Part shown: positions 48,235 through 59,954 of the stretch, piece by piece | Layout of the letters: every line of letters begins with the position of its first letter | Position numbering within the stretch: position 1 is the stretch's first letter | Origin: Citrus sinensis | Lineage: Eukaryota > Streptophyta > Magnoliopsida > Sapindales > Rutaceae | Assembly (NCBI RefSeq): GCF_022201045.2 | Contig: NC_068563.1 | Coordinates: forward strand, 17,829,001 to 17,893,000 | Length of the DNA stretch: 64,000 nucleotides | Direction: 5' to 3' | Notes under the pieces: model-generated | Database searches by the model: none | The model's input: the letters and a program-made list of their open reading frames with translations, nothing else | What the model was told of the DNA's origin: nothing | Translations under genes and position numbers: made by a program

Positions 48235-48651
48235 GGGAAATTATCATTCGTATACCCTATATTTGCTCTGTTATCAAAAATACTACAACACTTTGAGGGT
48301 GTATCAATCGTCTACCCTTAGTTGACAAAATGTATCAGCCGACCACCAAACCGTTAGTTGTCGTTTGAAAGTTAACGGAAGTACAGTGAATTGACGATTT
48401 TACCCTTGAAAATTATCACTTGTATACCCTTAAATTCTCTTTTTATCACTTGTATACCCTTAAATTATCACTTGTATCATATGAAAAGACCAAATTACCC
48501 TTCTGATGTCATCATACTTAAACGGCAACTAACGGTTTGGTGGTCAGCTGATACATTTTGTCAACTTAGGGTGGACGATTGATACACCCTCAAAGTGTTG
48601 TAGTATTTTTGATAATGGAGTAAACTAAGGGTATACAAATGATAATTTCCC
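48235..48651. mobile_element. MITE copy B inside the hAT minisatellite (417 bp)
   Basis: GGGAAATTATCATTCGTATACC at the left and its complement at the right form long inverted repeats. The flanks AATAAACAA (48226-48234) and AATAAATAA (48652-48660) are a 9-bp duplication with one mismatch. Confidence 0.85.
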
Positions 48652-49146
48652 AATAAATAATTAAACATTACTCCAAGTCTCCAAATAAATAAACAGCACA
48701 AAATCACAAAATAAATATTATCATTATATCATCCAACAATAAAATAAACCAAAATAAAAATTATCACCCAAAAACATTTACATAGACTATAAGTTCTTCA
48801 AACCAAAAGTACCATAACACCAAATTAAAGTCACAACACACTTTGATGAGTCCTTAACTTTTGCTTTCCAACTACCAACTTCAACTTTCCTAACATAAGA
48901 TCACAAACAATTATCATGTTACAATTGACTTAAAACCAAAAGTAAAATAATTACAAATATAATACCTTGAAACCAAAAGATCTATTAAATTTAAGAGTTA
49001 TCTATTCAAATATCATGACAAGTACTAGCACCCACCATTGTAATTGTTGAAGCTTGTGATTGTACATACTCTTTAAAATGAAAAAAAAAACATAATAACT
49101 TATAATTAGTGCATGAGTAATATAAAAACAATGTGTTATAATAAAT
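48652..49146. other. hAT interior, non-coding
   Basis: The remaining minisatellite units then AT-rich sequence up to the transposase 3' end. No gene seen. Confidence 0.6.
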
Positions 49147-52100
49147 TTAAAAGGTATTATATATAAAATGTAATATAAAAAAGTTACATTCTTGTAACTC
49201 AATTTGGTATATATGATCTTTCAACTCTTGATTAAGGTTGTAGATGGGAGTGACAAAACGTTTAGACTGCAACCAATTTTCAGTGCAAATCAATGCTTCA
49301 ATCATAGTGGGAGTTAAAGAACTCCTATATTCGTCAATGATATGACCTCTAATACTAAAGGCGGACTCCGAAGCCACAGTGGATATCGAAATTGCAAGGA
49401 CATCCCTTGTCATTTTCTGTAATATCGGATATTTCGACCCGTTCACCTTCCACCATAATAAAACATTTAGTTTATCATACTAGGATCTTCAATCGGATCA
49501 AGTAAGTATCTTTCCACCTCAGTCGTCACAAGCTTGCCCTCGTTTTGAATTAAAACTTTTTTAGCGTATCTAAGAAAAGGGCGAGCAATTCATAAAGTAT
49601 CATCACCATATTCTATTATGTACCCTTGTCGCCGATCCGTGTCATCTACAAGGTACGGAGAAGAACTAGAATCACCACCACCACCACTGGCACTGCCACT
49701 AGGAAAACTCTCACTAGGCAATGGTGGTAAGGAGTTCCAACTACTATATGAATCAAAAAGTGAATTCAACAAGCATTTCATCACCGCGACCATTTCTTTA
49801 ATCTTCGCACTATCATCGAAAAAAATCATACTAAAAATATGTTTAGTAAAATCAATTTTGCAGCGTGGATCAAGTATTGAGGCAATAATCAAGATTTGTT
49901 GATTTTCTCCGTGCACTCCCAATATTTGTCATATTTTTCTCTCATACTAGAAGCCATCAAACACATATAAACATTTTTGTTTTTTTCTAATGCACTCAAT
50001 GAATTCTCGATTAAGCCAATTGTATCGTAACAAAGATTAGAAGTGACACTCAAAGAGACTGAAAAAGTCAATGTAGCATCATAAAAGATCTTTAAAAACC
50101 TCACAATTCTTTCGGCATGTTCCCAATCTTCAAGCTCAGGTGGCACTCAATGAATTCTCGATTAAATCAATTGTATTGTAACAAAGATTAGAAGTGACAC
50201 TCAAATAGGCTAAAAAAGTGAATGTAGTATCCTAAAAGATCTTTAAAAACCTCACAATTCTTTCGGCATGTTCCCAATCTTCAAGCTCAGGTGGCCCTAC
50301 CCCTTTTTTTTCCTGTTTTCTTCCTCTTTAAAGTATGCTTCATACGATTTATCCATTTCTGCCATCCTCTCAAATGCCTCCCGAAATTTCAAAGCAGTCA
50401 TCAATATCAAATAGGTGGAATTCCACCTAGTGATACAATCGAAAACCACAGTTCCATTAGGGCCTTTCACATGATCTACACACTGTTAACCTCGAAGTGG
50501 ATGATCTCACATACTTCACAGCATTCTGAATACCGGCAACTGAGGCATGTAACTCTTTCAACCCCCTAGTGACAATCAAATTTAAGATATGTGCACAACA
50601 ACACACATGCATGTAATCACCCTGCAACACACATGCATGTAATCACCCTGCAACACAAATGCATCATCATTCTTCCACATAAGCATTTTGTTCTTCACAT
50701 AATCAATAGCAACATCATTGCAATGCATTATCAACAGTTATAGCACACACCCTCTTTATTCCCCATTCAAGCAAACAAGCCTCAATCTTTTTGCCAATCG
50801 ACTTCCCTTTATGGTCTTCAATCACACTAAAACTGTTAATCTTCCTATGTAAACATCAATCACTATCAATAAATTGAGCTATGATTACCATGTAACTCAT
50901 GTTTTGAACTGAAGTCCATATGTCAGTTGTAAGAGACACTCTCTGTTTATTCGTACATATCAAACTCTTCAAAATTCACTTTTCTTCCAAGAACATATCT
51001 ATAACATCTCTACGAATAATTCTCTGAGATGACATAATAAATTGAGGAACAACTATATTGCAAAAATGTCTAAACCCTTTGTTGTCAACAAAATTAAGCG
51101 GCAACTCGCCCAAGATAATCATTTTACTGACTGCCCTTCTACAAGCTTCTTGACTCCATCCTTTGGCCAAAACCATATTACTTGCATTTCATTCACCACT
51201 CTCAGCTGCCAACATTCGTTGTCTTTCATCTTGCTCTCGCTTCACTTTCAAGTATGCTTCACATACTTTTAAATGAGTTCTCATATTGCTAATCCCATCA
51301 AACATGGGATGGCACTGATATATCTTGACACAATGGTTGCACTTTACTTTATATTGATTGTTTTCGTGCACTCCTAATATTTGTCATATTTTTCTCTTGT
51401 ACTAGAAGCCATCAAACACATATAAACATTTTTGCTTTTTTCTAATGCACTCAATGAATTCTCGATTAAGCCAATTGTATCGTAACAAAGATTAGAAGTG
51501 ACACTCAAAGTGACTGAAAAAATCAATGTAGCATCATAAAAGATCTTTAAAAACCTCACAATTCTTTCGGCATATTCCCAATCTTCAAGCTCAGGTGGCA
51601 CTCAATGAATGCACTCAATGAATTCTCGATTAAACCAATTGTATTGTAACAAAGATTAGAAGTGACTCTCAAATAGGCTAAAAAAGTCAATGTAGTATCC
51701 TAAAAGATCTTTAAAAATCTCACAATTCTTTCAGGATGTTCCCAATCTTCAAGCTCAGGTGGCCCTACCCCTTTTTTTTTCCTGTTTTCTTCCTCTTTAA
51801 AGTATGCTTCATACGGTTTATCCATTTCTGCCATCCTCTCAAATGCCTCCCGAAATTTTAAAGCAGTCATCAACATCAAATAGGTGGAATTCCACCTAGT
51901 GATACAATCCAAAACCACAGTTCCATTAGGGCCTTTCACATGATCTATACACTGTTAACCTCGAAGTGGATGATCTCACATACTTCACAGCATTCTGAAT
52001 ACCGGCAACTGAGGCATGCAACTCTTTCAACCCCCTAGTGACAATCAAATTTAAGTTATGTGCACAACAACACACATGCATGTAATCACCCCGCAACACA

Positions 52101-52961
52101 AGATGCATCATCATTCTTCCACGTAAGCATTTGGTTCTTCACATAATCAATAGCAACATCATTACCACGCATTATCAATAGTTATTGCACACCCCCCTTT
52201 ATTCCCCATTCAAGCAAACAAGCCTCAATCTTTTTGCCAATCGACTTCCCTTTATGGTCTTCAATCACACTAAAACTGCTAATCTTCCTATGTAAACATC
52301 AATCACTATCAATAAATTGAGCTGTGATTACCATGTAACTCATGTTTTGAACTGAAGTCCATATGTTAGTTGTAAGAGACACTCTCTGTTTATTCGTACA
52401 TATCAAACTCTTCAAAATTCACTTTTCTTCCAAGAACATATCCATAACATCTCTACGAATAGTTCTATGAGATGACATAATAAATTGAGGAACAACTATA
52501 TTGCAAAAATGTCTAAACCCTTTGTTGTCAACAAAATTAAGCGGCAACTCGCCCAAGATAATCATTTTACTAACTGCCCTTCTACAAGCTTCTTGACCCC
52601 ATCCTTTGGCCAAAACCATATTACTTGCATTTCCTTCACCACTCTCAACTGCCAACATTCATTGTCTTTCATATTGCTCTCACTTCACTTTCAAGTATGC
52701 TTCACGTACCTTTAAATGAGTTCTGATATTACTAATCCCATCAAACCTAGGATGGCACTGATATATCTTGACACAATGGTTGCACTTTACTTTATATTGA
52801 TTGTCCTCAAGTAAAATGAAATGATTCCATGTCTCAAATCTTTTCTTCATTGGTCGTCTCTGAGTTGACTTCTTCCGCTTTGTATTTGTCTTTTCTGTGG
52901 GTACTTGTACACTTTCAACTTCATTATCATTATTGGAATTTGATTTTGAATGTCTAGTCAT
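49147..52961 (-). pseudogene. hAT transposase with internal tandem duplications, dead
   Basis: The ATG at 52961-52959 directly follows a TTTTCAG acceptor. The N-terminus is Lys/Arg-rich, then a BED zinc finger (WNHF, CNHC, then a paired His region near TRTHLK). Next come the hAT core with CITRWNSTYLML and the TSNLCYDTIGLIENSL region, and finally a C-terminal dimerisation domain (YPILQKMTRDVLAI, ASESAFSIRGHIIDEYRSSL). Many stops and frameshifts. A segment of about 1.45 kb containing the BED finger and core occurs twice (about 49920-51370 and 51375-52800), joined so that the second BED finger follows a truncated core. Each unit also holds a ~145-bp internal repeat. Confidence 0.9.
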
Positions 52962-54450
52962 CTGAAAATACAAAAACCATATCAATCATCATTGTTTTGT
53001 AACTTTCGTTTATGAATTTTCAACTAAAAAATAAATATGACTTTTGACTATATATAATCTCTTCAGCTTGGCTTACTAGCTATACAAATTCATTCATCAA
53101 ATTATTATTTGGAAATAAAGCAATTAATGACATTAACTTATCAAAAAATAATTATACTACCACAACGTACGGTATGAGTTGAATTTTTAGTTTTAAAGAA
53201 TTTATATTGTTCCTTAGTTTATTAATAATTAATGAACTAATGTTACAAATGAATAATCATACATTAAATAATGATGATTATTTAATAATTAATAAATTTA
53301 AATTTTTAATTTTGATGAAACGATATTGTTTCTTAGTTTATTAATAATTAATAAAATTCAGCTAAACTCCTTAAATAATGAATTATTTGACAATGAAAAT
53401 GAAATAATGAAAAAATTTAACTGTGGAGAGAATGAAAATATGAACAAATCGTATATTTCAAAGTTTCAATACATGAATAATAAATTCATCTTTTGCTGTC
53501 TTTCCCAGTGCAATTTATAGTTATACATCAATACATATTCATGTCTTTCTCAACTAATGTTACAAATGGATAATCATACATTAGAAAAAAATAAAAGAAA
53601 AAAAACAGAACAATTCAAGAACAGTAAATTTTTTAATTTCCAAGTTTCAAACAAATCGCATAGACACAGACGTGTTAGGCCTTGAGAAAGAATGGAGAGA
53701 GGTTGAAGAAAGCAAGAGAAAGGGGAAGAAAAACCATTAAACCTGTGACCAAGCGACTAGCCACTTACTCTCGGGTTTGGGGGCAGTTTCCAAGCGGCTA
53801 GCCGCGACTAAAAGAAGTATGAAATTCTAAGTTTCAAACACAAACTACAGCTGCAAGGAATTGTCATGGGTCGGGTTTAATTGCTTACCATAAATAAAGT
53901 TGCTAGCTACTCGGGAATAGTGGACTATCGACGTTTGGTGTGGCAACTGGCCAACTGGACGTGATCAATGGTTGAAGAGGCAGCTGGGTTTGGGTCGATT
54001 AACTGGGTCCGTTCGCCTAGGTTTCACTCGAAATCAGCTAGCTTCCAGTCGATTGGTGTCGGCGGGCCGGCGGCAACTGAGTTTCAAAACGAACGAGGTT
54101 GTGCTGACAGTGGCGTGGTCGTTGGACTCGCGGGTTGCCAGTGGGTTAATGGGTTCAAGATGGCTTTGGCGTTTTGCTTTTGCTCGGCTGCTCGCTATGT
54201 CGTCAGTCGTTTGTCTGAGTTGGCTATGAGTGAGAGTGAGTGAACTGGTGAATTAGGTTAGTCATTACTCCTTAGTTGTTTAACTTACTTTTTAATTTTC
54301 AGTTTTTTTTGTGTTTACAGTGCAGATCTGATCGGATGATTCAGATTTATCTGAATTTGATCCGATCTGAACCAAATCCTATCAGATTGCACAAATTTCA
54401 TCCAATCGGATTTGCCTTCAAATCTGAATCCGATCCGATGCCTACCCCTA
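52962..54450. other. Right subterminal region of the hAT
   Basis: AT-rich up to about 53620. A more GC-rich patch at 53960-54245 has open frames on the plus strand but no family resemblance. The last ~130 bp carry the GGATCGGAT motifs and the terminus. Confidence 0.6.
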
Positions 54451-54458
54451 GTTTTATC

Positions 54459-55156
54459 CTAAACTAACAATACTATATATTATAGCTTTTCTAATTTAGT
54501 AGGAGTTTAGATACACTCTGTGATATAATCGAGAGATCTACGAAATATTAGTTTGAAAATCTACTTCTATGAATATATGGAAGATATCTACATATATTAA
54601 AATTATTTTTTTAAAAAAAGGCCCTTGAGAGCTTACATCAACCCTTCAATATATGTTGAAACGTGTGGTTTACCACTAGATTACAAGCCTAGTGACTACT
54701 ACATAATATGACTTAAAGCATGCTTTTTATCACATAATTAAATGATAATCTAAGAAAGGGCACAACCATGCCTCTGAAAACGGAGGGAAAACATAAAGAG
54801 GCTTGAGCACGCCTTCGCAAAATTTGAGACTATTTGTTTTTTACAATCATGCCATTAGAATTCAAAGCTTTGATCTAAAATAGTTTCACAGTTGACAATT
54901 TCATTTATCAATTGTGCAATTAATACAATATTTATCTAATATTATAACACAAGGGGCATAAGCGCATGCATTCTTTTTCCTAAGAAAAACAAATCAAATG
55001 AGTACGAAAATGAAACGTTGAACAATCTATACTATAATACAATTTGCTTATACCATCTTCAATGGCTATATTTAAAGAGTAGCAAAACTTTAAAAGAAGA
55101 CAAAAAGGAATATTGTTGTGTCATATACATATAGTTTATATTCAGGTCTTTTTAAA
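54459..55156. other. Intergenic; possible old SINE fragment
   Basis: A minus-strand stretch near 54655-54700 reads like the 5' end of the SINE at 58358-58710 (CTAGGCTTGTAATCTAGTGG), but no B-box or tail follows clearly. Otherwise nothing recognised. Confidence 0.35.
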
Positions 55157-55165
55157 TTATATTTA

Positions 55166-55641
55166 GAGTAATTATCCACCAACCACCTGTTTTTTCTACA
55201 TTTTTTAAAGGTACACAAGTCTTTTTTTTTTTTTTTTTGCAGCACTCCACTTGAAGTTAATATTTTTTTCACTGGTCCATTTCCGTTATAACACTGTTAG
55301 AACTTTACTGACATCATAAGAGTAAAATTATCATTTCACAACGATATTGTTTGAAAATAGAAGTGGACATGTGTAAAACAATATAACTTCAAGTGGAGTT
55401 CAGAAAAAAAAATTAAAAATTGTGCATTTTTCAAAAAAATGCGAAAAAAATATGTGGTTGGTGGATAATTACCCTTTTACATGTGAGGGTAAAAAAATCA
55501 TTTATACAATATTCGGTTAGTTCTCTTAACAGTTTGAAAATGGAAGTGGACATGTATAAAATAATATAACTTCGAGTGGAATTCAACAAAAAAAATTAAA
55601 AATTGTGTATTTAAAAAAAAATAGTCGGTGGATAATTATCC
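55166..55641. mobile_element. MITE with 9-bp duplication and extra half-copy (476 bp)
   Basis: The outer ends GAGTAATTATCCACC and, reversed, GGATAATTATCCACC are flanked by TTATATTTA at 55157-55165 and 55642-55650. An inner end GGTGGATAATTACCC at about 55460-55475 followed by a second, shorter copy of the right arm shows that the right half has been duplicated. Confidence 0.82.
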
Positions 55642-55650
55642 TTATATTTA

Positions 55651-56692
55651 ATGTAACTTATAGTTAGATAAAATTACCCTATTGATTCACCTGATCTGGT
55701 TATTTCGTTATTCATTTTTATACCAAAAAATCTGCTTATAAATTACAGAATATGCGACATTGGAATACCTTTATATTTTGTTTTGTTGTGATTGTCCTCT
55801 CTCTTATTATATATAAATTATTAGAGCATGCAAATGCAATAATAACCCAACTCTATACTTTTTTTTTTAAAAAAAAACCAGCTCTAGACGGTGCAGAAAG
55901 AGCCGTATGTGTGTGGTGGAGCTCTCAAACCTCAATCATAAAAAGGACGTAGCATGTGTGGGTGCAAGCGGCTTAAAACAAAAGCTATGATTATATTCTT
56001 CTTTCTTTCAGAGAAAAATAATTAAAGAAAAGATTTGCGAGATAGATCATGATTGTACTTGGCAGCGAATTATTAAAACAAAGGCCAGCCTTTAGCCGCA
56101 AAATTTGACAAATGAGGAAACCGAAAGGGTTCAATACCCCACGTCATTCACTTTTTGGTCCCATAAAATCTAAACAAGTCGTGACTTTTTAAATCTTATT
56201 CCAATATTCGAAGCGTAGCTAAATATCATCAAACCAAACAAATTACGGAGTGAATGAATGAGAATTCTCCCTTCATTTAAGCCTTTTTCGGATTCTAAAG
56301 ATTTTGTGTTATATTTCTTTTAGTTATAATATATGGTTTTTTTAATAATTATGATTTATGATTCTTTTAGGTTTAGTTTTTTAATAACTAGAGATCAAAT
56401 ATCCTAAATTAGCAATTAAATCACCAAGTTTATTTAGTTGACTACCTAAACAAACACGATAACAATTCTTGAATATTAAAATTAGTGAAGTACAAAATTT
56501 TCTGAAGAAAGATGAAGAAATTCTAATTTTGAAGCACTATTAATAAAAATTCATGTCAAGAATTTTGAAATCAACTCTAATCAAACCCAAAAAAAAAAAA
56601 GATTACTCACACATGTCTGAATTATTCAATGTCACATCCATAAAAATAAAAAAATAATAAAAAAACAAGAGCAAGAAAGGCTTATTAATGGA
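55651..56692. other. Intergenic, no gene recognised
   Basis: AT-rich with short open frames that look random. Confidence 0.5.
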
Positions 56693-56701
56693 ATTATAGC
56701 C

Positions 56702-57565
56702 GGGAAATTTGTAACCTACCCCCAAATAAATTGACATTTTGCACCGCATCCCCAACAAATTTGACTTGTTGTACTGCGCACCTAAAAAAATTGACATTTT
56801 TGCACCACGCCCCCAATTCCGTTATTTTCTCAGTTAAGTTTAACGGCTCCGTTTAACTTTTGATTGAATGACAAAAATGCCCCTCTATGTAAAAAAACAA
56901 ATTTTTAGCTCATTTAATTTTTTAAGGTTTTTTTTTTCAATTGCAATAAAAAAAAAACAATTCTTCTTACATGTTCATTGTCACCACTATTATTTTTTCT
57001 TTAATTTTTTTAAGATTTTTTTTCAATTTTAATAAAAAAAATTCTTGTTACATGTACATTTGTCACCACTATTATTTTCCTTTAATTTTTTTAAAGATCT
57101 TTATTTCAATTGCAATAAAAAAAATTTCTTATTACACGTACATTGTCACTACTATTATTTTTTCTTTAATTTTTTAAAGATTTTTATTTCAATTTTAATA
57201 AAAAAAATTCTTGTTACATGTACATTTATCACCACTATTATTTTCCTTTAATTTTTTAAAGATTTTTATTTTAATTGTAATAAAAAAATTTCTTGTTACA
57301 TGTACATTGTCACCACTATTATCTTTCCTTTAATTTTTTAAAGATTTTTATTTTAATTACAATAAAGAGAATTCCCATTAAAATTAATTTAAGGAATAAA
57401 CTTCCAATTTTACCCCTCCACCGTTAAACTTAACTGAGAAAATAACGGAATTGGGGGCGTGGTGCAAAAATGTCAATTTTTTTGGGTGCGCAGTGCAACA
57501 AGTCAAATTTGTTGGGGACGCGATGCAAAATGTCAATTTATTTGAGGGTAGGTTACAAATTTCCC
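56702..57565. mobile_element. 864-bp non-autonomous element with 9-bp duplication and inner tandem repeats
   Basis: Inverted repeats of about 150 bp (GGGAAATTTGTAACCTACCC at the outer ends) are flanked by ATTATAGCC at 56693-56701 and 57566-57574. The middle (about 56900-57365) is five tandem copies of an ~85-bp unit containing TTACATGTACATTGTCACCA and TTAATTTTTTAAAGATTTTT. No coding capacity. The 9-bp duplication and long TIRs point to the Mutator superfamily. Confidence 0.92.
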
Positions 57566-57574
57566 ATTATAGCC

Positions 57575-58343
57575 ATGTTAGCTAAGTTTTCTCTCCAATT
57601 TGCCTACTTCTCTCTTCCTAGCGATCTTCTCTATTTTGGAATTGATTTTTCATTTTTTTTTTATCTAGAGAGTCTAACTTGTTGCCTTTATATAGAGTTG
57701 CTGTCCTAATTCTTATAGGACTAGTGAAACTTATTTTTGGCCTCCTTTTCCTTATAAGAAATAGGTTTATGTGTCAGAATAGCTCTAAAATTCTCTTTTA
57801 TTATAGGCTTAGTGTAAAAATCCAGTCAGTCCTTCAAGAATCAATCTTTATGACAAAATATGATCCTTAGCCTTAGTACTTGTTAAATATAGCCCAAAGA
57901 TTCATCTAAGAAGCAATCAAAATTCATCAAGTTGCAATTTGATTATTTTTTCTACTCTTTGTTTCTTTGGCTCAAAACACCAATAAAATATAAAACACTA
58001 ATCAAGATTAAAGAAGTTCATTAAAAATATCAAATAACCACAAAGAAATTGATAAAATTGATGTGAAATTAAGCACCTATCAAATTATTAGAGGTACTTG
58101 TGATATTTTTCCCATATGTAACTTTTCTCCATACTTTGCAATTTGTTATTAAATTAATTTAATCATTAAGGGTATATAAGTCACTTTGCTTAAAAATATA
58201 TTCAAGAAATTTAAATTTAATGACTAACATCAAGATTAAGGATAGGTTTAGACCTATTTAAAAATATGAGAGGGATTTCGCTAATTTCTCTTATAAAAAA
58301 GAAGGCGATCCTTATTTTCCTAACTAACTAATGAATGGTACAA
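57575..58343. other. Intergenic, no gene recognised
   Basis: AT-rich with nothing bounded. Confidence 0.5.
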
Positions 58344-58357
58344 CTAAAGAACTTATA

Positions 58358-58710
58358 GTTTTTTTTTTTTTAAACTGATTAAGCATCAGGTTATTGTATT
58401 ACACAGAGATATATATAACTGCTATGACAGCATGTCATTACACTGATATTTACAATCAGATATATATACATGAGACTTATATTATTATATTTTTATTCTA
58501 TGAAGTACATGCCCATCCAAATACCCCTCACGGAGGAGGGATGTCTCTACTCCACTCGCATTTCGTAAGGGAGAAAGACGCTATAAGAAATCTCCACACA
58601 ATTATGTTTAATTGAGGGAGGTTGAGTCCGTGGGGACCCGAACCATTACTCTCATAGTCATACTTAACTTTGAGGGTAATGGTCCACCACTGGGCTACAA
58701 GCCCAAGTGG
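58358..58710 (-). mobile_element. tRNA-derived SINE (353 bp)
   Basis: On the minus strand the element starts CCACTTGGGCTTG, has a consensus pol III A-box TAGCCCAGTGG (58697-58687) and a B-box-like GGTTCGGGTCCCC (58644-58632), then a non-coding body and an A-tail (58371-58358). It is flanked by a 14-bp duplication, CTAAAGAACTTATA (58344-58357) and CTAATGAACTTATA (58711-58724), one mismatch. This is the full set of SINE hallmarks. Confidence 0.88.
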
Positions 58711-58724
58711 CTAATGAACTTATA

Positions 58725-59259
58725 ATTGAGTGCCTAATTTAATTAGCAAAATCTCTCGCGTAAATAAGTGGTCTGAGATTCAATTCGCTCACAAAAATTA
58801 CGAGGTACGATGCGCAAAAGAGTTTTGTCGTTTATAAAAAATTTAGCATATGTGGGATGAGGAGTGACGGCTACTGGGGCCATGGCGCATGTCTTCTTGA
58901 CGGGGCACTGTGTGCACCACGTCAGAGTTCACGCGGCTGACGTTTGACTACTACTAATATTATTAAAGAGTGGAGAAGCTTCTCAGTTCTGAAATCTCAC
59001 TCAATACGATCTTCTTTTTTAAAATTTGGCTCTTTCCCTTTCTTCATGATTAATTGAACCCAACACCAACCTTTTTCTGCAAAGCAGTGTCCGGTTGAAA
59101 GAGCCCCTTAATACTGCAGCTCAAGCATGCGTATGGGTTATAAAGATTATCAATCCGCATGGATCATACGACCCCAAGTATATAAATAAATAAATAAAAT
59201 AGAGACCTATCAATTAAAGATGATATATATATACACATAAATAAAGTGAAAGGTTATGA
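58725..59259. other. Intergenic, no gene recognised
   Basis: A moderately GC-rich patch lies at 58855-58950; no frame of note. Confidence 0.5.
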
Positions 59260-59268
59260 AAATTCAAA

Positions 59269-59945
59269 GGGATATTATTATTTTACTACTAAAGTTATTT
59301 TGATATATTATGTCAATACCATAGTTTGTCAAAAAGTACATTTTATTATCAGACGTTTGCGCCGTTATCAATTCACTATCATTTCGTTAAGAGCGGTAAA
59401 ATTTTACTGATATCTTGCTGGTGTCATAAGGGCATTAAAGACATTTCTGGCTATAAAGACATTAAAGACATTTTGGATTGAAACCTAAACGCTACGTTTT
59501 GAGGCAATAATTACAGATTAAAGAATTAAGAAATTAAACCCTAAAATCGGCCCCTCTCTCTCACTGTGAAACCTCCATTTTTGATCTGTCTCTCTCCCCT
59601 GCTGCTGATTCACAGTCGTCTCTACTACCCTTTGCTCTCTCCACTGTGAGTTGTTGACTTCTTCTTTTTTTATTGGTTTATTGTTCATTAATTTTTTCCT
59701 TAATTAAATTGTTATTGTTTTTAGTTGTGATTAATACTTGAATTACAAAGGGTCAAATTGCCTTTAATGCTCCTGGGATAAAATCGACTTTTAACTCAAT
59801 TTCTGTTGAACATTAACGTTTTCTTAATGGAATTGTAGTGAATTAATAACGGCGCAAACGTTTGGTAATGAAATACACTTTTCGACAAACCATGGTACTG
59901 ACATGATATATGAGAATAACTTTCGTAATAAAATGATAATATCTC
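59269..59945. mobile_element. 677-bp non-autonomous element with 9-bp duplication
   Basis: Inverted repeats of about 120 bp include GATATTAT[TC]ATTTTA and, innermost, AAACGTTTGCGCCGTTAT-like sequence. AAATTCAAA flanks both sides (59260-59268 and 59946-59954). The interior 59540-59660 is CT-rich and leader-like, unlike the rest, and may be captured host sequence. Confidence 0.87.
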
Positions 59946-59954
59946 AAATTCAAA

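Larger units (their letters stand above)
46891..54450 (-). mobile_element. hAT transposon with 8-bp target duplication
   Basis: The left end TAGGAGTGGGTAATTTCG and the reversed right end TAGGGGTAGGCATCGG are hAT-type termini. GTTTTATC flanks both sides (46883-46890 and 54451-54458). Both subterminal regions are full of GGATTCGG/CCGAATCC/GGATCGGAT motifs (46905-47110 and 54325-54445). Inside is a minus-strand transposase pseudogene (49147-52961). The element also contains two copies of a miniature element and a minisatellite. Confidence 0.92.

Noticed and set aside
53968..54243. Two overlapping plus-strand frames of 85-91 codons
   Set aside because: GC-rich patch inside the hAT end, overlapping frames, no family motif.
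54655..54700. Second SINE copy
   Set aside because: Only the A-box-like part resembles the SINE; no B-box, tail or duplication.
56971..57251. Overlapping frames of 68 codons rich in Phe/Ile/Tyr
   Set aside because: Generated by the ~85-bp tandem repeats of the non-autonomous element.
58632..58697. tRNA gene suggested by A and B boxes
   Set aside because: No complete cloverleaf or acceptor stem; A-tail and target duplication show a SINE.
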